Source: an uncultured Armatimonadota bacterium (lineage in GTDB: Bacteria > Armatimonadota > Armatimonadia > Armatimonadales > Armatimonadaceae). From it: a stretch of 13,123 nt of DNA. A program made the position numbers and the translations under genes. The stretch lies in the NCBI GenBank assembly GCA_903924445.1, contig CAIYBQ010000541.1, forward strand, positions 1 to 13,123, written 5' to 3'. Positions 1-5,862 of the stretch are shown piece after piece; position 1 is the first letter of the stretch; the number at the start of each line of letters is the position of its first letter. Below the pieces are notes generated by a model. The model worked only from the letters and a program-made list of their open reading frames with translations, searched no databases and was not told where the DNA came from.

Positions 1-296
1 AAGCCTTCTATACGACCCTCCGGCTCGCCGGCAGCGTTAGTCAGCAAGAAGGTCGGCAGTGTTCCAACCCCCGTCTTCGATGCAAGCGCGCGCCCTTCAC
101 GTTCAGTGTTAAGGCGCACACAAACGACTTTAGACAATGTTGCCTGAACGCTAGGATTCGGAATAGTCTCCTTATCCATCTTTTTACAGTACGTACACCA
201 GTCTGCATAAAAGTCGATCAGAATAGGCCGGCGGGTTCGCTTTGCATCCGCAACGGCATCCTTCCAAGATGTGTACCACTTTACTTTTTCAGGCAT
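1..296 (-). CDS. Thioredoxin-fold protein, C-terminus cut by window edge
   Basis: The first 98 residues of a thioredoxin-like protein are visible; the gene runs off the left edge, so its C-terminus is missing. Residues 25-38 read ILIDFYADWCTYCK, with a redox pair C34-T-Y-C37. The TLPTF stretch near residues 79-83 supplies the cis-proline expected opposite the active site. A third cysteine lies near residue 59. There is no signal peptide or membrane segment, so a cytoplasmic thiol-disulfide role is likely. The DFYADWC...KKMDK...P pattern resembles the DsbD-gamma/Thioredoxin_7 type more than classical TrxA. The ATG at 296 has no Shine-Dalgarno sequence, but a well-spaced promoter ends 6 bases upstream, which supports this start and a leaderless mRNA. 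It is divergent from the HTH gene at 356. The substrate cannot be told. Confidence 0.85.
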   Translation of the reverse strand, partial: MPEKVKWYTSWKDAVADAKRTRRPILIDFYADWCTYCKKMDKETIPNPSVQATLSKVVCVRLNTEREGRALASKTGVGTLPTFLLTNAAGEPEGRIEG

Positions 297-301
297 AGGG
301 C

Positions 302-330
302 ATTCTATTAGCCCGGGACCGGACTGGCAA
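302..330 (-). promoter_or_regulatory. Sigma-70-type promoter of the thioredoxin-like gene
   Basis: On the minus strand TTGCCA (330-325) is followed after exactly 17 bases by TAGAAT (307-302). Each box matches the -35/-10 consensus at five of six positions. The A of the ATG at 296 is the sixth base after the -10 box, where transcription would be expected to start, so the message is probably leaderless. Confidence 0.6.
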
Positions 331-339
331 CGCTCAAAC

Positions 340-348
340 TGGTATTCT
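340..348 (+). promoter_or_regulatory. Extended -10 promoter of the HTH/J-like gene
   Basis: TGGTATTCT (340-348) fits the extended -10 form TGnTATAAT with one mismatch in the hexamer. No -35 box is visible at the right distance, which extended -10 promoters tolerate. The ATG at 356 lies 8 bases after the box, so the start site and start codon probably coincide. It sits back to back with the promoter serving the minus-strand gene at 296. Confidence 0.5.
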
Positions 349-355
349 ACATACG

Positions 356-1063
356 ATGCAAACGCAAGTTTCACTTCGCCGCCGAGGCCCAAAACCACGC
401 TCAATCGCCGAATTAACCGAAAAGGTAGATGCATCTGTGCGAGCGCTTCGTCAGACGGGTATTCCATTCACAATTCAGGATGTCGCAGACCACAGTGGCA
501 TTTCAAGAGCATCCCTCTATCGAATCGAAGGGCTTCGCCAACGCATCGGTACCCATGGAGACCAACCAACCAGTCGTCCCGTGTCGTCCCGCGAGCTGAA
601 CCTCCTTCGTCGTGAGCTTGACAGCGTACGAGAGGAGAGGTCAACCGCGGTCAAGGAAAATCGTCGTTTGCAGATAGAGCTCAATCGCGCCGTCCGACGT
701 ATCGATGAGCTCATGCTGGATGGTACAGAAAAGCTTCAGGCAGCAAAGTCAGCCGAGGAGAAAGCTGAATCAGCTGTTTCAGACCGTGATGGCATCTTTG
801 CGGAAGGTTTTCAGGCAGGTTTACGTGCAGCATCCCAAAAAGGCCGAGGGATGGCTCCGGCTGCCGGTTCAGAGGACCTCAATGTCGCAGCCGCGCGGTT
901 GCCACGTGCAGCGATGCTGAAAGCGCGGCGCACATTGGCACTTGCAATCCATCCTGATCTTTTTCATGACAATCCGGCAGCTCAAGTGCTTGCTGGCGAA
1001 ATTTTCAAGCTGCTCAATCAACTCGCGACGCCCGGACAAGGGCCATCAGATAAACGTTACTAG
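356..1063 (+). CDS. HTH + coiled-coil + J-domain-like protein
   Basis: This 235-residue soluble protein has no family I can name with certainty. Residues 36-64 form a helix-turn-helix: FTIQDVADHSGISRASLYR followed by a basic LRQRI stretch. This resembles TetR N-termini and the TnpC/DUF6262-type proteins of Tn554-like elements. Residues about 78-150 are highly charged (R, E, K, Q), lack prolines and look like a coiled coil. Near the C-terminus, residues 190-224 contain a helix, an HPD tripeptide at 199-201, then DNPAAQ and a helix GEIFKLLNQL. This matches helix II, the HPD loop and helix III of a DnaJ domain, without the usual first helix. The N-terminus is basic (LRRRGPKPR). No transposase or recombinase lies beside it, so the Tn554 resemblance is probably only in the fold. 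A DNA-binding role is inferred, and the J-like part may recruit DnaK or be a vestige. The start is supported by the extended -10 just upstream. Confidence 0.8.
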   Translation: MQTQVSLRRRGPKPRSIAELTEKVDASVRALRQTGIPFTIQDVADHSGISRASLYRIEGLRQRIGTHGDQPTSRPVSSRELNLLRRELDSVREERSTAVKENRRLQIELNRAVRRIDELMLDGTEKLQAAKSAEEKAESAVSDRDGIFAEGFQAGLRAASQKGRGMAPAAGSEDLNVAAARLPRAAMLKARRTLALAIHPDLFHDNPAAQVLAGEIFKLLNQLATPGQGPSDKRY

Positions 1064-1135
1064 TACCAGCGTCGCATTGATTTGAGTAACACGCAAAGCA
1101 AGCTCACGGCTTTGGTTGTCTCTTCAGCACAGTGG

Positions 1136-1597
1136 TCACCACGAATGAGACATCAAGCGTTCCCTGCGATAATGAAAGGTCTCATCAAGCTGACGGGCAA
1201 CCAGTGCTCCAATCAGCCAATCGCCGATGAACCAACCAGGAACAGCGTATTCGATCTGGTCTTCAATGACGGTCATATCACCGGATGCTACGAATGAGTG
1301 TGTATGCCGCCAGTGAGCAAAAGGGCCAAGCGTTTGGATGTCGGTAAACGTATACGGTTCGTTGACATCTGTAAACAATGAAACCCAAGGAAATCGAATA
1401 AATGCACCCTTTGGTGACATCCAAATCATCAGGGACACACCTTCGGAGACCTTGAAATGCTTGTCACCAACAGTTACTTTCATATCTGGCGGCGACAAGG
1501 TTTCGAGGGCAGCCGGTTTGCTGTGGAATTCCCAAACGCGATGAATATCAGCAGGAACACTAGTGGATGACTTGAAAATCTTCCGCTTTCCAGCCAT
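1136..1597 (-). CDS. SRPBCC-fold (START/PYR-like) ligand-binding protein
   Basis: This 153-residue protein starts at ATG 1597, 16 bases after the esterase stop. The frame stays open upstream into the esterase gene, but the family-like sequence begins near this ATG. The opening FKSSTSVPADIHRVWEFHS matches the first strand and helix of SRPBCC proteins. The C-terminal half (VIEDQIEYAVP, then LVARQLDETFHYRRE) is the typical closing strand and long amphipathic helix of the subgroup often annotated as a ligand-binding SRPBCC or cyclase/dehydrase-like protein. The length is normal for one domain. There is no signal peptide, so it is cytoplasmic. The ligand is unknown; a lipid or other hydrophobic molecule would fit the cavity fold and the cdsA-esterase context, but this is inference. 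No good Shine-Dalgarno sequence is seen, so translation may depend on coupling to the esterase. It converges with the plus-strand gene ending at 1063, and no convincing terminator lies in the 72 bases between. Confidence 0.8.
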   Translation of the reverse strand: MAGKRKIFKSSTSVPADIHRVWEFHSKPAALETLSPPDMKVTVGDKHFKVSEGVSLMIWMSPKGAFIRFPWVSLFTDVNEPYTFTDIQTLGPFAHWRHTHSFVASGDMTVIEDQIEYAVPGWFIGDWLIGALVARQLDETFHYRRERLMSHSW

Positions 1598-1613
1598 CCA
1601 CCAGAGCGGAGAT

Positions 1614-2786
1614 TTAGTCAATTTTGACTCCACGCCACAGCCATCGGAGCGATTCAGGCAAAATAGATCGCCCATGACTGTCAGAGTGGAATCCCTGTCC
1701 CATGGTGAACTTATAGTCGTACCCGCTGTATGCAAATGCTTTATCCATTTGCATATTCGCTAATGGCCAGTTACCGAATGGATTATCAAGGTCATTCGTG
1801 CCTTCCTGAAGAAAGACCCGGATGTTCTTTGGGTTGCCCTTGGACTTTCGAATGAGCGTAGGGTAGTTGTGCCCACCACCAATGCCCGTAGAGCCTCCCT
1901 GAAGGTTGACATAGCTTCCGATCCACGAGAGGACTTTATGAAACTGATCTGGTCGCTCCCATGCCACTGTGAAAGCACAAATTGCACCGCTTGACAGTCC
2001 CGCAATCGCGCGGTTTTCAGCTCCATCCCGGTATGGCCACTTGGCGGAAACAACTGGGAGGACATCCTTCATCAGAAACTCGGAATACTTTGGAGACAGC
2101 GTGTCGTACTCAACCGATCGGTTTGAGCGGCCATCGGCGTATGTGCCAGGTGTGATGAAAACACCAATAATCTGAGGAATTTCTTTGGATGCAATCATAT
2201 TGTCAAAGACAGGTTGCATGTAGTTCTTCGCCCACTGACCATCCTGAAAAACCATCAGGCAGGCAGGCTTGCTCTTTGAATACCCATTTGGAACATAGAC
2301 CCAGATGTCACGGTCGGTCCCTGCATAAACTGTGCTGGTGATTTTTGGAAGCTGAACCAGCTCACCTTTAGGCACACCAGGTTGTGGATTACATTTATCT
2401 GGCAGGAAGTGGTATTCAAAATCACCCGAACCGACCTGGCGGTCATCATTTGTGACCGACCATCGAAAACCAGTCCCAGAGTTAAACTGCTCGGCGAAGG
2501 CTATCCAGCCGGACTGTCCGATGACCACAGGGTTGTTGGGTTTCAGGTCGGCATGAGCAAACCGTAATGCAACAACGTCAGTGGGGGATGCTCGGACATA
2601 CCAGATGACGCGGCTACCACTGGTGCGCATCACAACTTTCGTGTCGCCTGCTACCGTACCTAATGCACGAAGCGCCTGCGCTTCATTTTGAACTCCACCT
2701 GATGCGATTGCCAGATAGGCATCATCAAAGGATGACTGAACAACTGGGGCAACCATTGCCGGCAAAACTGGTAAAAACAAAAGCAT
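1614..2786 (-). CDS. Secreted Fes/esterase-D-like alpha/beta-hydrolase
   Basis: This 390-residue protein opens with a hydrophobic stretch (MLLFLPVLPAMVAPVVQ) that looks like a signal peptide, although it lacks the usual positive residues. Residues about 20-140 form a beta-rich domain with a tryptophan-containing pattern like the N-terminal domain of enterochelin esterases. The hydrolase domain begins near residue 150 (VYAGTDRDIWVYVPNGY). It carries the nucleophile elbow G263-L-S265-S-G267, a TNDLDNP stretch near 330-336 that may give the acid, and a GFHSDSHG segment with H367 or H371 as candidate catalytic histidine. The ending LRWLWR is typical of Fes-like esterases found in planctomycetes and similar bacteria. 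The natural ester is unknown; siderophore or plant/polysaccharide esters are hydrolysed by relatives. The start is firm: ATG follows the cdsA stop directly (TAAATG), with a strong GGAGGT 6 bases upstream. Confidence 0.85.
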   Translation of the reverse strand: MLLFLPVLPAMVAPVVQSSFDDAYLAIASGGVQNEAQALRALGTVAGDTKVVMRTSGSRVIWYVRASPTDVVALRFAHADLKPNNPVVIGQSGWIAFAEQFNSGTGFRWSVTNDDRQVGSGDFEYHFLPDKCNPQPGVPKGELVQLPKITSTVYAGTDRDIWVYVPNGYSKSKPACLMVFQDGQWAKNYMQPVFDNMIASKEIPQIIGVFITPGTYADGRSNRSVEYDTLSPKYSEFLMKDVLPVVSAKWPYRDGAENRAIAGLSSGAICAFTVAWERPDQFHKVLSWIGSYVNLQGGSTGIGGGHNYPTLIRKSKGNPKNIRVFLQEGTNDLDNPFGNWPLANMQMDKAFAYSGYDYKFTMGQGFHSDSHGRSILPESLRWLWRGVKID

Positions 2787-3836
2787 TTACTTACCTCCAA
2801 CGACCAAAGCAACCAAATAGTAATAACAAACAGGTGCCGTAAACAGAAGCGAATCAAATCGATCCAACACCCCGCCATGTCCTGGCATAATCCCGCCGAA
2901 GTCCTTTATGCCAACATCCCGTTTCATAGCAGACTCACAAAGGTCACCAATCTGACCGAGTACACCACAAAGAATACCTAGAACAACACAGTGAACGACA
3001 GGGATGTTGATCCATCTTCCCCAAGCAAGTCCCATCAGAACAGCAAAGATAATGCCTCCGATGGATCCCTCGATGGTCTTGTTTGGTGAAAGCGATGGAG
3101 CCAGCTTATGTTTACCGAAACGACGGCCAACAAAGTAAGCACCGGCATCGGTGGTCCACGTCATCGCCATCACGTAAAGAACCATCCACGCACCGTATGG
3201 GGTGGAAGGAAACGGGGTTGGGGAAACAAAACCTGGGAACGATCGAAGCTGGATCAAATAAGACATCAGCCAGCCGGCGTAAAACACACCAAGCAGGGTT
3301 ACACCGGTATTGACCAGCGGTTCTGTCTCGCGCCGAACCACCTGATGGATTAGCGTGCCGATCAGTAACACGACAAGCAGTGCCGGAAGAAGCTGTTCGA
3401 GTACAGAGCGGCTGACACTCCATGCGGCAAAGTGGCTGACAAAGACAGCAATGTACGCAAGGATGGAAGATGGCCGGAAGTGCCGCATCCGCATCGCGCG
3501 GAAAAACTCACCAGCTCCGAGGACCGAAACACTTGCAAGGGCTACTACAAAGAGGAGGCCTGGTGCTGCCGGAGAAATTTCGAAGAATACCAAGCCGAGC
3601 AACAACGGAATTCCAACCATCGATGACAGGAGGCGTACTGCCAGCCCCGCAGGCATGGCATCGGCGACAGCGCGTGCACGTTCCTGTGCATCCCGAGCAG
3701 CTTCGCGGGCCGTCGACACAGCAACATCTTGCGCATCGCGGACCCGAATACGCGCATCCTCAGCTGCATCCAATGCTTTCTTACGTGCATCATCCAGGCG
3801 TTGGCGCGCCTGCTGCGTAGCATCGTCTACATTCAT
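2787..3836 (-). CDS. cdsA: Phosphatidate cytidylyltransferase with extra N-terminal repeat helix
   Basis: CdsA makes CDP-diacylglycerol from phosphatidic acid and CTP, the branch point for bacterial phospholipids, in the inner membrane. Several hydrophobic membrane segments run from about residue 66 to the end. The family signature is complete: SPNKTIEG (250-257), GDLCESAMKR (297-306) and KDFGGIMPGHGGVLDRFDS (311-329). The 349-residue length exceeds the usual 260-290 because residues 5-59 are added. These consist of five charged 11-residue units, for example DARKKALDAAE (16-26) and DARIRVRDAQD (27-37), predicted as one long amphipathic helix. The ATG at 3836 is the only reasonable start covering the repeats; no Shine-Dalgarno sequence is seen. 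It lies 121 bases after the lipid kinase gene, whose product would supply its substrate, and its stop abuts the esterase start. Confidence 0.92.
   Translation of the reverse strand: MNVDDATQQARQRLDDARKKALDAAEDARIRVRDAQDVAVSTAREAARDAQERARAVADAMPAGLAVRLLSSMVGIPLLLGLVFFEISPAAPGLLFVVALASVSVLGAGEFFRAMRMRHFRPSSILAYIAVFVSHFAAWSVSRSVLEQLLPALLVVLLIGTLIHQVVRRETEPLVNTGVTLLGVFYAGWLMSYLIQLRSFPGFVSPTPFPSTPYGAWMVLYVMAMTWTTDAGAYFVGRRFGKHKLAPSLSPNKTIEGSIGGIIFAVLMGLAWGRWINIPVVHCVVLGILCGVLGQIGDLCESAMKRDVGIKDFGGIMPGHGGVLDRFDSLLFTAPVCYYYLVALVVGGK
2793..2798 (-). promoter_or_regulatory. Strong Shine-Dalgarno site for the esterase
   Basis: GGAGGT lies at 2798-2793, 6 bases before the ATG at 2786, inside the last codons of cdsA. 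It fixes the esterase start and couples it to cdsA. Together with the GAGGAG before kdsA it shows that this genome uses canonical ribosome binding sites inside operons. Confidence 0.75.
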
Positions 3837-3861
3837 CGGCTAGGACTTTCGATTTGAGACA

Positions 3862-3881
3862 ATCCAAATGCGCATCCAAAT
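3862..3881 (-). repeat. Tandem ATTTGGAT pair upstream of cdsA
   Basis: On the minus strand ATTTGGAT occurs twice (3881-3874 and 3869-3862), separated by GCGC, so the units repeat every 12 bases. The pair ends 25 bases before the cdsA ATG, where a regulator site or -35 region would lie. No good -10 box follows, so the function is uncertain and chance is possible. Confidence 0.35.
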
Positions 3882-3957
3882 TTCATCGGTACGACTATGC
3901 GGCGAGCATCACGGGAGTACACAGCAAACAACCTCTGAAGCATGTTGCATCGTTCCA

Positions 3958-4845
3958 TCAACGGATAAGCACCCGGAGTGTTCGTGCCTTGACATCGATG
4001 ACAATCGGAGTCGAACCACGAACTTCGCCATCGATATTGATCTGCTGTGGCGGCACAGCATTAATCTTGATCGAGCGGGCTTGGAAGAGCTTAATACCTG
4101 GATGCTGGACATGATTTCCTCGTTGGAGCATCATCAACAATCCCAGCCGCTTAAGTGGATGAACATTATCAAGTACCAGGACATCCATACGACCATCATC
4201 CACTTCAGCACCAGGTGCGGCAGGCAGCCCGGCGGCGTAGACTTGACCATTTAGGACACTTACCAAGAGTGCCTTCGGTATGTCAAGGTCGACATCCTCT
4301 GTTTGAACGCTTAGATGAAAGGGCTTGTAGACAAAGATTGACTTCAAAATCGCCAACATAAACGCGGGTTGCCCACGCAGAAAGCGTATCCCTGAGTTCA
4401 TGGTTTTCATCACGTGCGAGTCAAAACCGATTCCGGCATTGTTGATGAAGATGCTTCCGTTTATCTCACCTACATCAACATAGCGGATTGTCCCGCCCAT
4501 GATTGCAAGACAGGCCTCTTTTACATCTAGGGGAATACCAAGGTTTCGTGCGAAATCGTTTCCAGTGCCTACGGGGAGGACACCAAGGTTGGTGTCTGTG
4601 CCATATATCCCGCGGGCTACATCGCCAACGGTGCCATCTCCGCCACACGCAACAATAGTTGGCACCTTCCCTGCGTATGATTTAGCTAGCTCGGTGGCAT
4701 GCCCCACTCGGAGCGTCGGTACCCACTCAAACGCATCGCCAAGGTGCATTTTGGCCTCTTCAACTAAAACAGCCCCTTGCCCGCGACCCGCCGTTGGGTT
4801 ATAGATAACTACGCCGCCTTGAACGACAATGTTTTCAGTGGTCAT
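3958..4845 (-). CDS. YegS/DagK-family lipid kinase
   Basis: This 295-residue diacylglycerol kinase-catalytic-domain protein phosphorylates a lipid, probably diacylglycerol to phosphatidic acid, at the cytoplasmic membrane face. The N-terminal VVIYNPTAGRGQG motif, the nucleotide-binding CGGDGTVGDVA and the LPVGTGNDFARNLGIP motif are all present. So are the later FINNAGIGFDSHV segment and the C-terminal NIDGE motif seen in this family. Length is normal. There is a GTG in the same frame at 4869, but a TATACT box lies at 4859-4854, between the two candidates. The ATG at 4845 would therefore be the start of a leaderless mRNA, and I prefer it; it also matches the usual family N-terminus. It is followed by cdsA, the next step in phospholipid synthesis, so they may share a transcript. 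Choice between diacylglycerol and sphingoid or other lipid substrates is not visible. Confidence 0.9.
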   Translation of the reverse strand: MTTENIVVQGGVVIYNPTAGRGQGAVLVEEAKMHLGDAFEWVPTLRVGHATELAKSYAGKVPTIVACGGDGTVGDVARGIYGTDTNLGVLPVGTGNDFARNLGIPLDVKEACLAIMGGTIRYVDVGEINGSIFINNAGIGFDSHVMKTMNSGIRFLRGQPAFMLAILKSIFVYKPFHLSVQTEDVDLDIPKALLVSVLNGQVYAAGLPAAPGAEVDDGRMDVLVLDNVHPLKRLGLLMMLQRGNHVQHPGIKLFQARSIKINAVPPQQINIDGEVRGSTPIVIDVKARTLRVLIR

Positions 4846-4853
4846 TAAGTTGG

Positions 4854-4861
4854 AGTATAAC
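4854..4861. promoter_or_regulatory. Overlapping divergent -10 boxes between lipid kinase and GT4 genes
   Basis: On the minus strand TATACT (4859-4854) ends 9 bases before the kinase ATG at 4845. On the plus strand TATAAC (4856-4861) overlaps it and could start transcription near 4868 towards the glycosyltransferase. One AT-rich patch may thus open for both directions. No good -35 box is seen for either. Confidence 0.4.
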
Positions 4862-4893
4862 CGGGACACGGCGTTACGGCATCTGACAGCGTG

Positions 4894-5862
4894 ATGGAGT
4901 CATCGATGGCAAGGCAACACCACAATCATTTACTAGTGCTCCCATGGGCTGAACCGGGCAAGTGGGTCTTTCAAAACGCTGATACATATTCGAATACCGC
5001 GGTGTGTTCCGTCCCAGAGCTCCATGTAAAACGGTCCATTCCGAACGTGCTTCGATGCACTGTAAAAATTGCACGGAGAATCAAACCTAACGATTGCCTT
5101 GTAACTTGGGAAGCATCGGCCGCTATTGCAACGAGTTTTGCCATTAGAGTGACAGGTGCCAAAAACCCTTGGGTTGCGCTCGGCATTCTCCCAAAGTCAA
5201 CCCATAGGCGAGTCAACGGGCTGTTATCTTCATCCCTCAAACGGGCTTCCATCGTGACGTGTTTCAGCCGTGCGGACATACCTACGCTCCACATGTGTAC
5301 AGGGGTTCATGCACATGATGTGTCGCCCACCGTTTGGCAGCAAACCGACCGACCACTAACGAAAAAGTCGAAGGACTGGGTTTCTGTTGGCGACAGTAAC
5401 CGGGATGACATGACCTTGGCGCGTGCAGCGGAGGATAGCGGAATCATTGTCGACCGCTTTACAAGAAAGGTATCGGTGCTATCGCCGGCTATCGCGTGTC
5501 ACCTACATTGTAAAGCCGATGATATAGACAACGCATTTCATACGTATATGCATCATTTAGCAATCTTGAAATCGACAGCTTTTGCCTCTGGTTTTTCCAT
5601 CGCGGTCCGTGCAGGCTTTGCGAGACAGCTTTTAATTGCAAGCGATACACCGCACATGCGAGAGCTAATCACGGATGGTGAAAACGGGTTGCTTGTAAAT
5701 GTCGGAGACACTGATCACCTTGCAAATGTAATACGCGCTGTCATGCGTGGTGATGTCGACATCGACAGACTTTCAGGAGCGCTTCATGATGGCTGTCGTG
5801 AAGAGCACACCTATCCAGTACTTCGACGACATATTGAAAAAATGGTGGCAATGTGCTCTTGA
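4894..5862 (+). CDS. GT4-like glycosyltransferase, divergent active-site region
   Basis: Only the C-terminal half is easily recognised. Residues about 250-300 (counted from GTG 4891) contain LLIASDTPHMRELITDGENGLLVNVGD, in the full form split by D-x-P and E-x-I positions, which is the nucleotide-sugar-binding end of GT-B family 4 enzymes. A VSVGDSNRDD stretch near 166-175 matches the start of that domain. The N-terminal half is weakly conserved. The usual E-x7-E motif is not intact: the position before AGFARQ, where GT4 enzymes have glutamate, is arginine. It may be a divergent subgroup, use a different catalytic arrangement, or be inactive. The frame is uninterrupted, so it is not a simple pseudogene. 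Acceptor and sugar are unknown. Possible starts are GTG 4891, ATG 4894 and ATG 4906, none with a clear ribosome site. It overlaps anmK by 10 bases. Confidence 0.72.
   Translation: MESSMARQHHNHLLVLPWAEPGKWVFQNADTYSNTAVCSVPELHVKRSIPNVLRCTVKIARRIKPNDCLVTWEASAAIATSFAIRVTGAKNPWVALGILPKSTHRRVNGLLSSSLKRASIVTCFSRADIPTLHMCTGVHAHDVSPTVWQQTDRPLTKKSKDWVSVGDSNRDDMTLARAAEDSGIIVDRFTRKVSVLSPAIACHLHCKADDIDNAFHTYMHHLAILKSTAFASGFSIAVRAGFARQLLIASDTPHMRELITDGENGLLVNVGDTDHLANVIRAVMRGDVDIDRLSGALHDGCREEHTYPVLRRHIEKMVAMCS

Noticed and set aside
356..1063. Remnant of a Tn554-like mobile element
   Set aside because: Only the HTH resembles TnpC-type proteins; there is no recombinase, end repeat or target duplication nearby, and both flanks look chromosomal.
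1094..1114. CAAAGC...GCTTTG stem between the convergent genes ending at 1063 and 1136
   Set aside because: Only 6 bp with a 9-base loop, low GC and no U-run on either strand; too weak to call a terminator.
3355..3843. 162-codon plus-strand open frame opposite cdsA
   Set aside because: Its Ala/Ser/Arg-rich translation is the complement of the 11-residue repeat codons of CdsA, not a separate gene.
4894..5862. Possibility that the GT4-like gene is a pseudogene
   Set aside because: The frame is open throughout, the C-terminal motif is well kept, and it is embedded in a tight unit with anmK; divergence is a better reading than decay.
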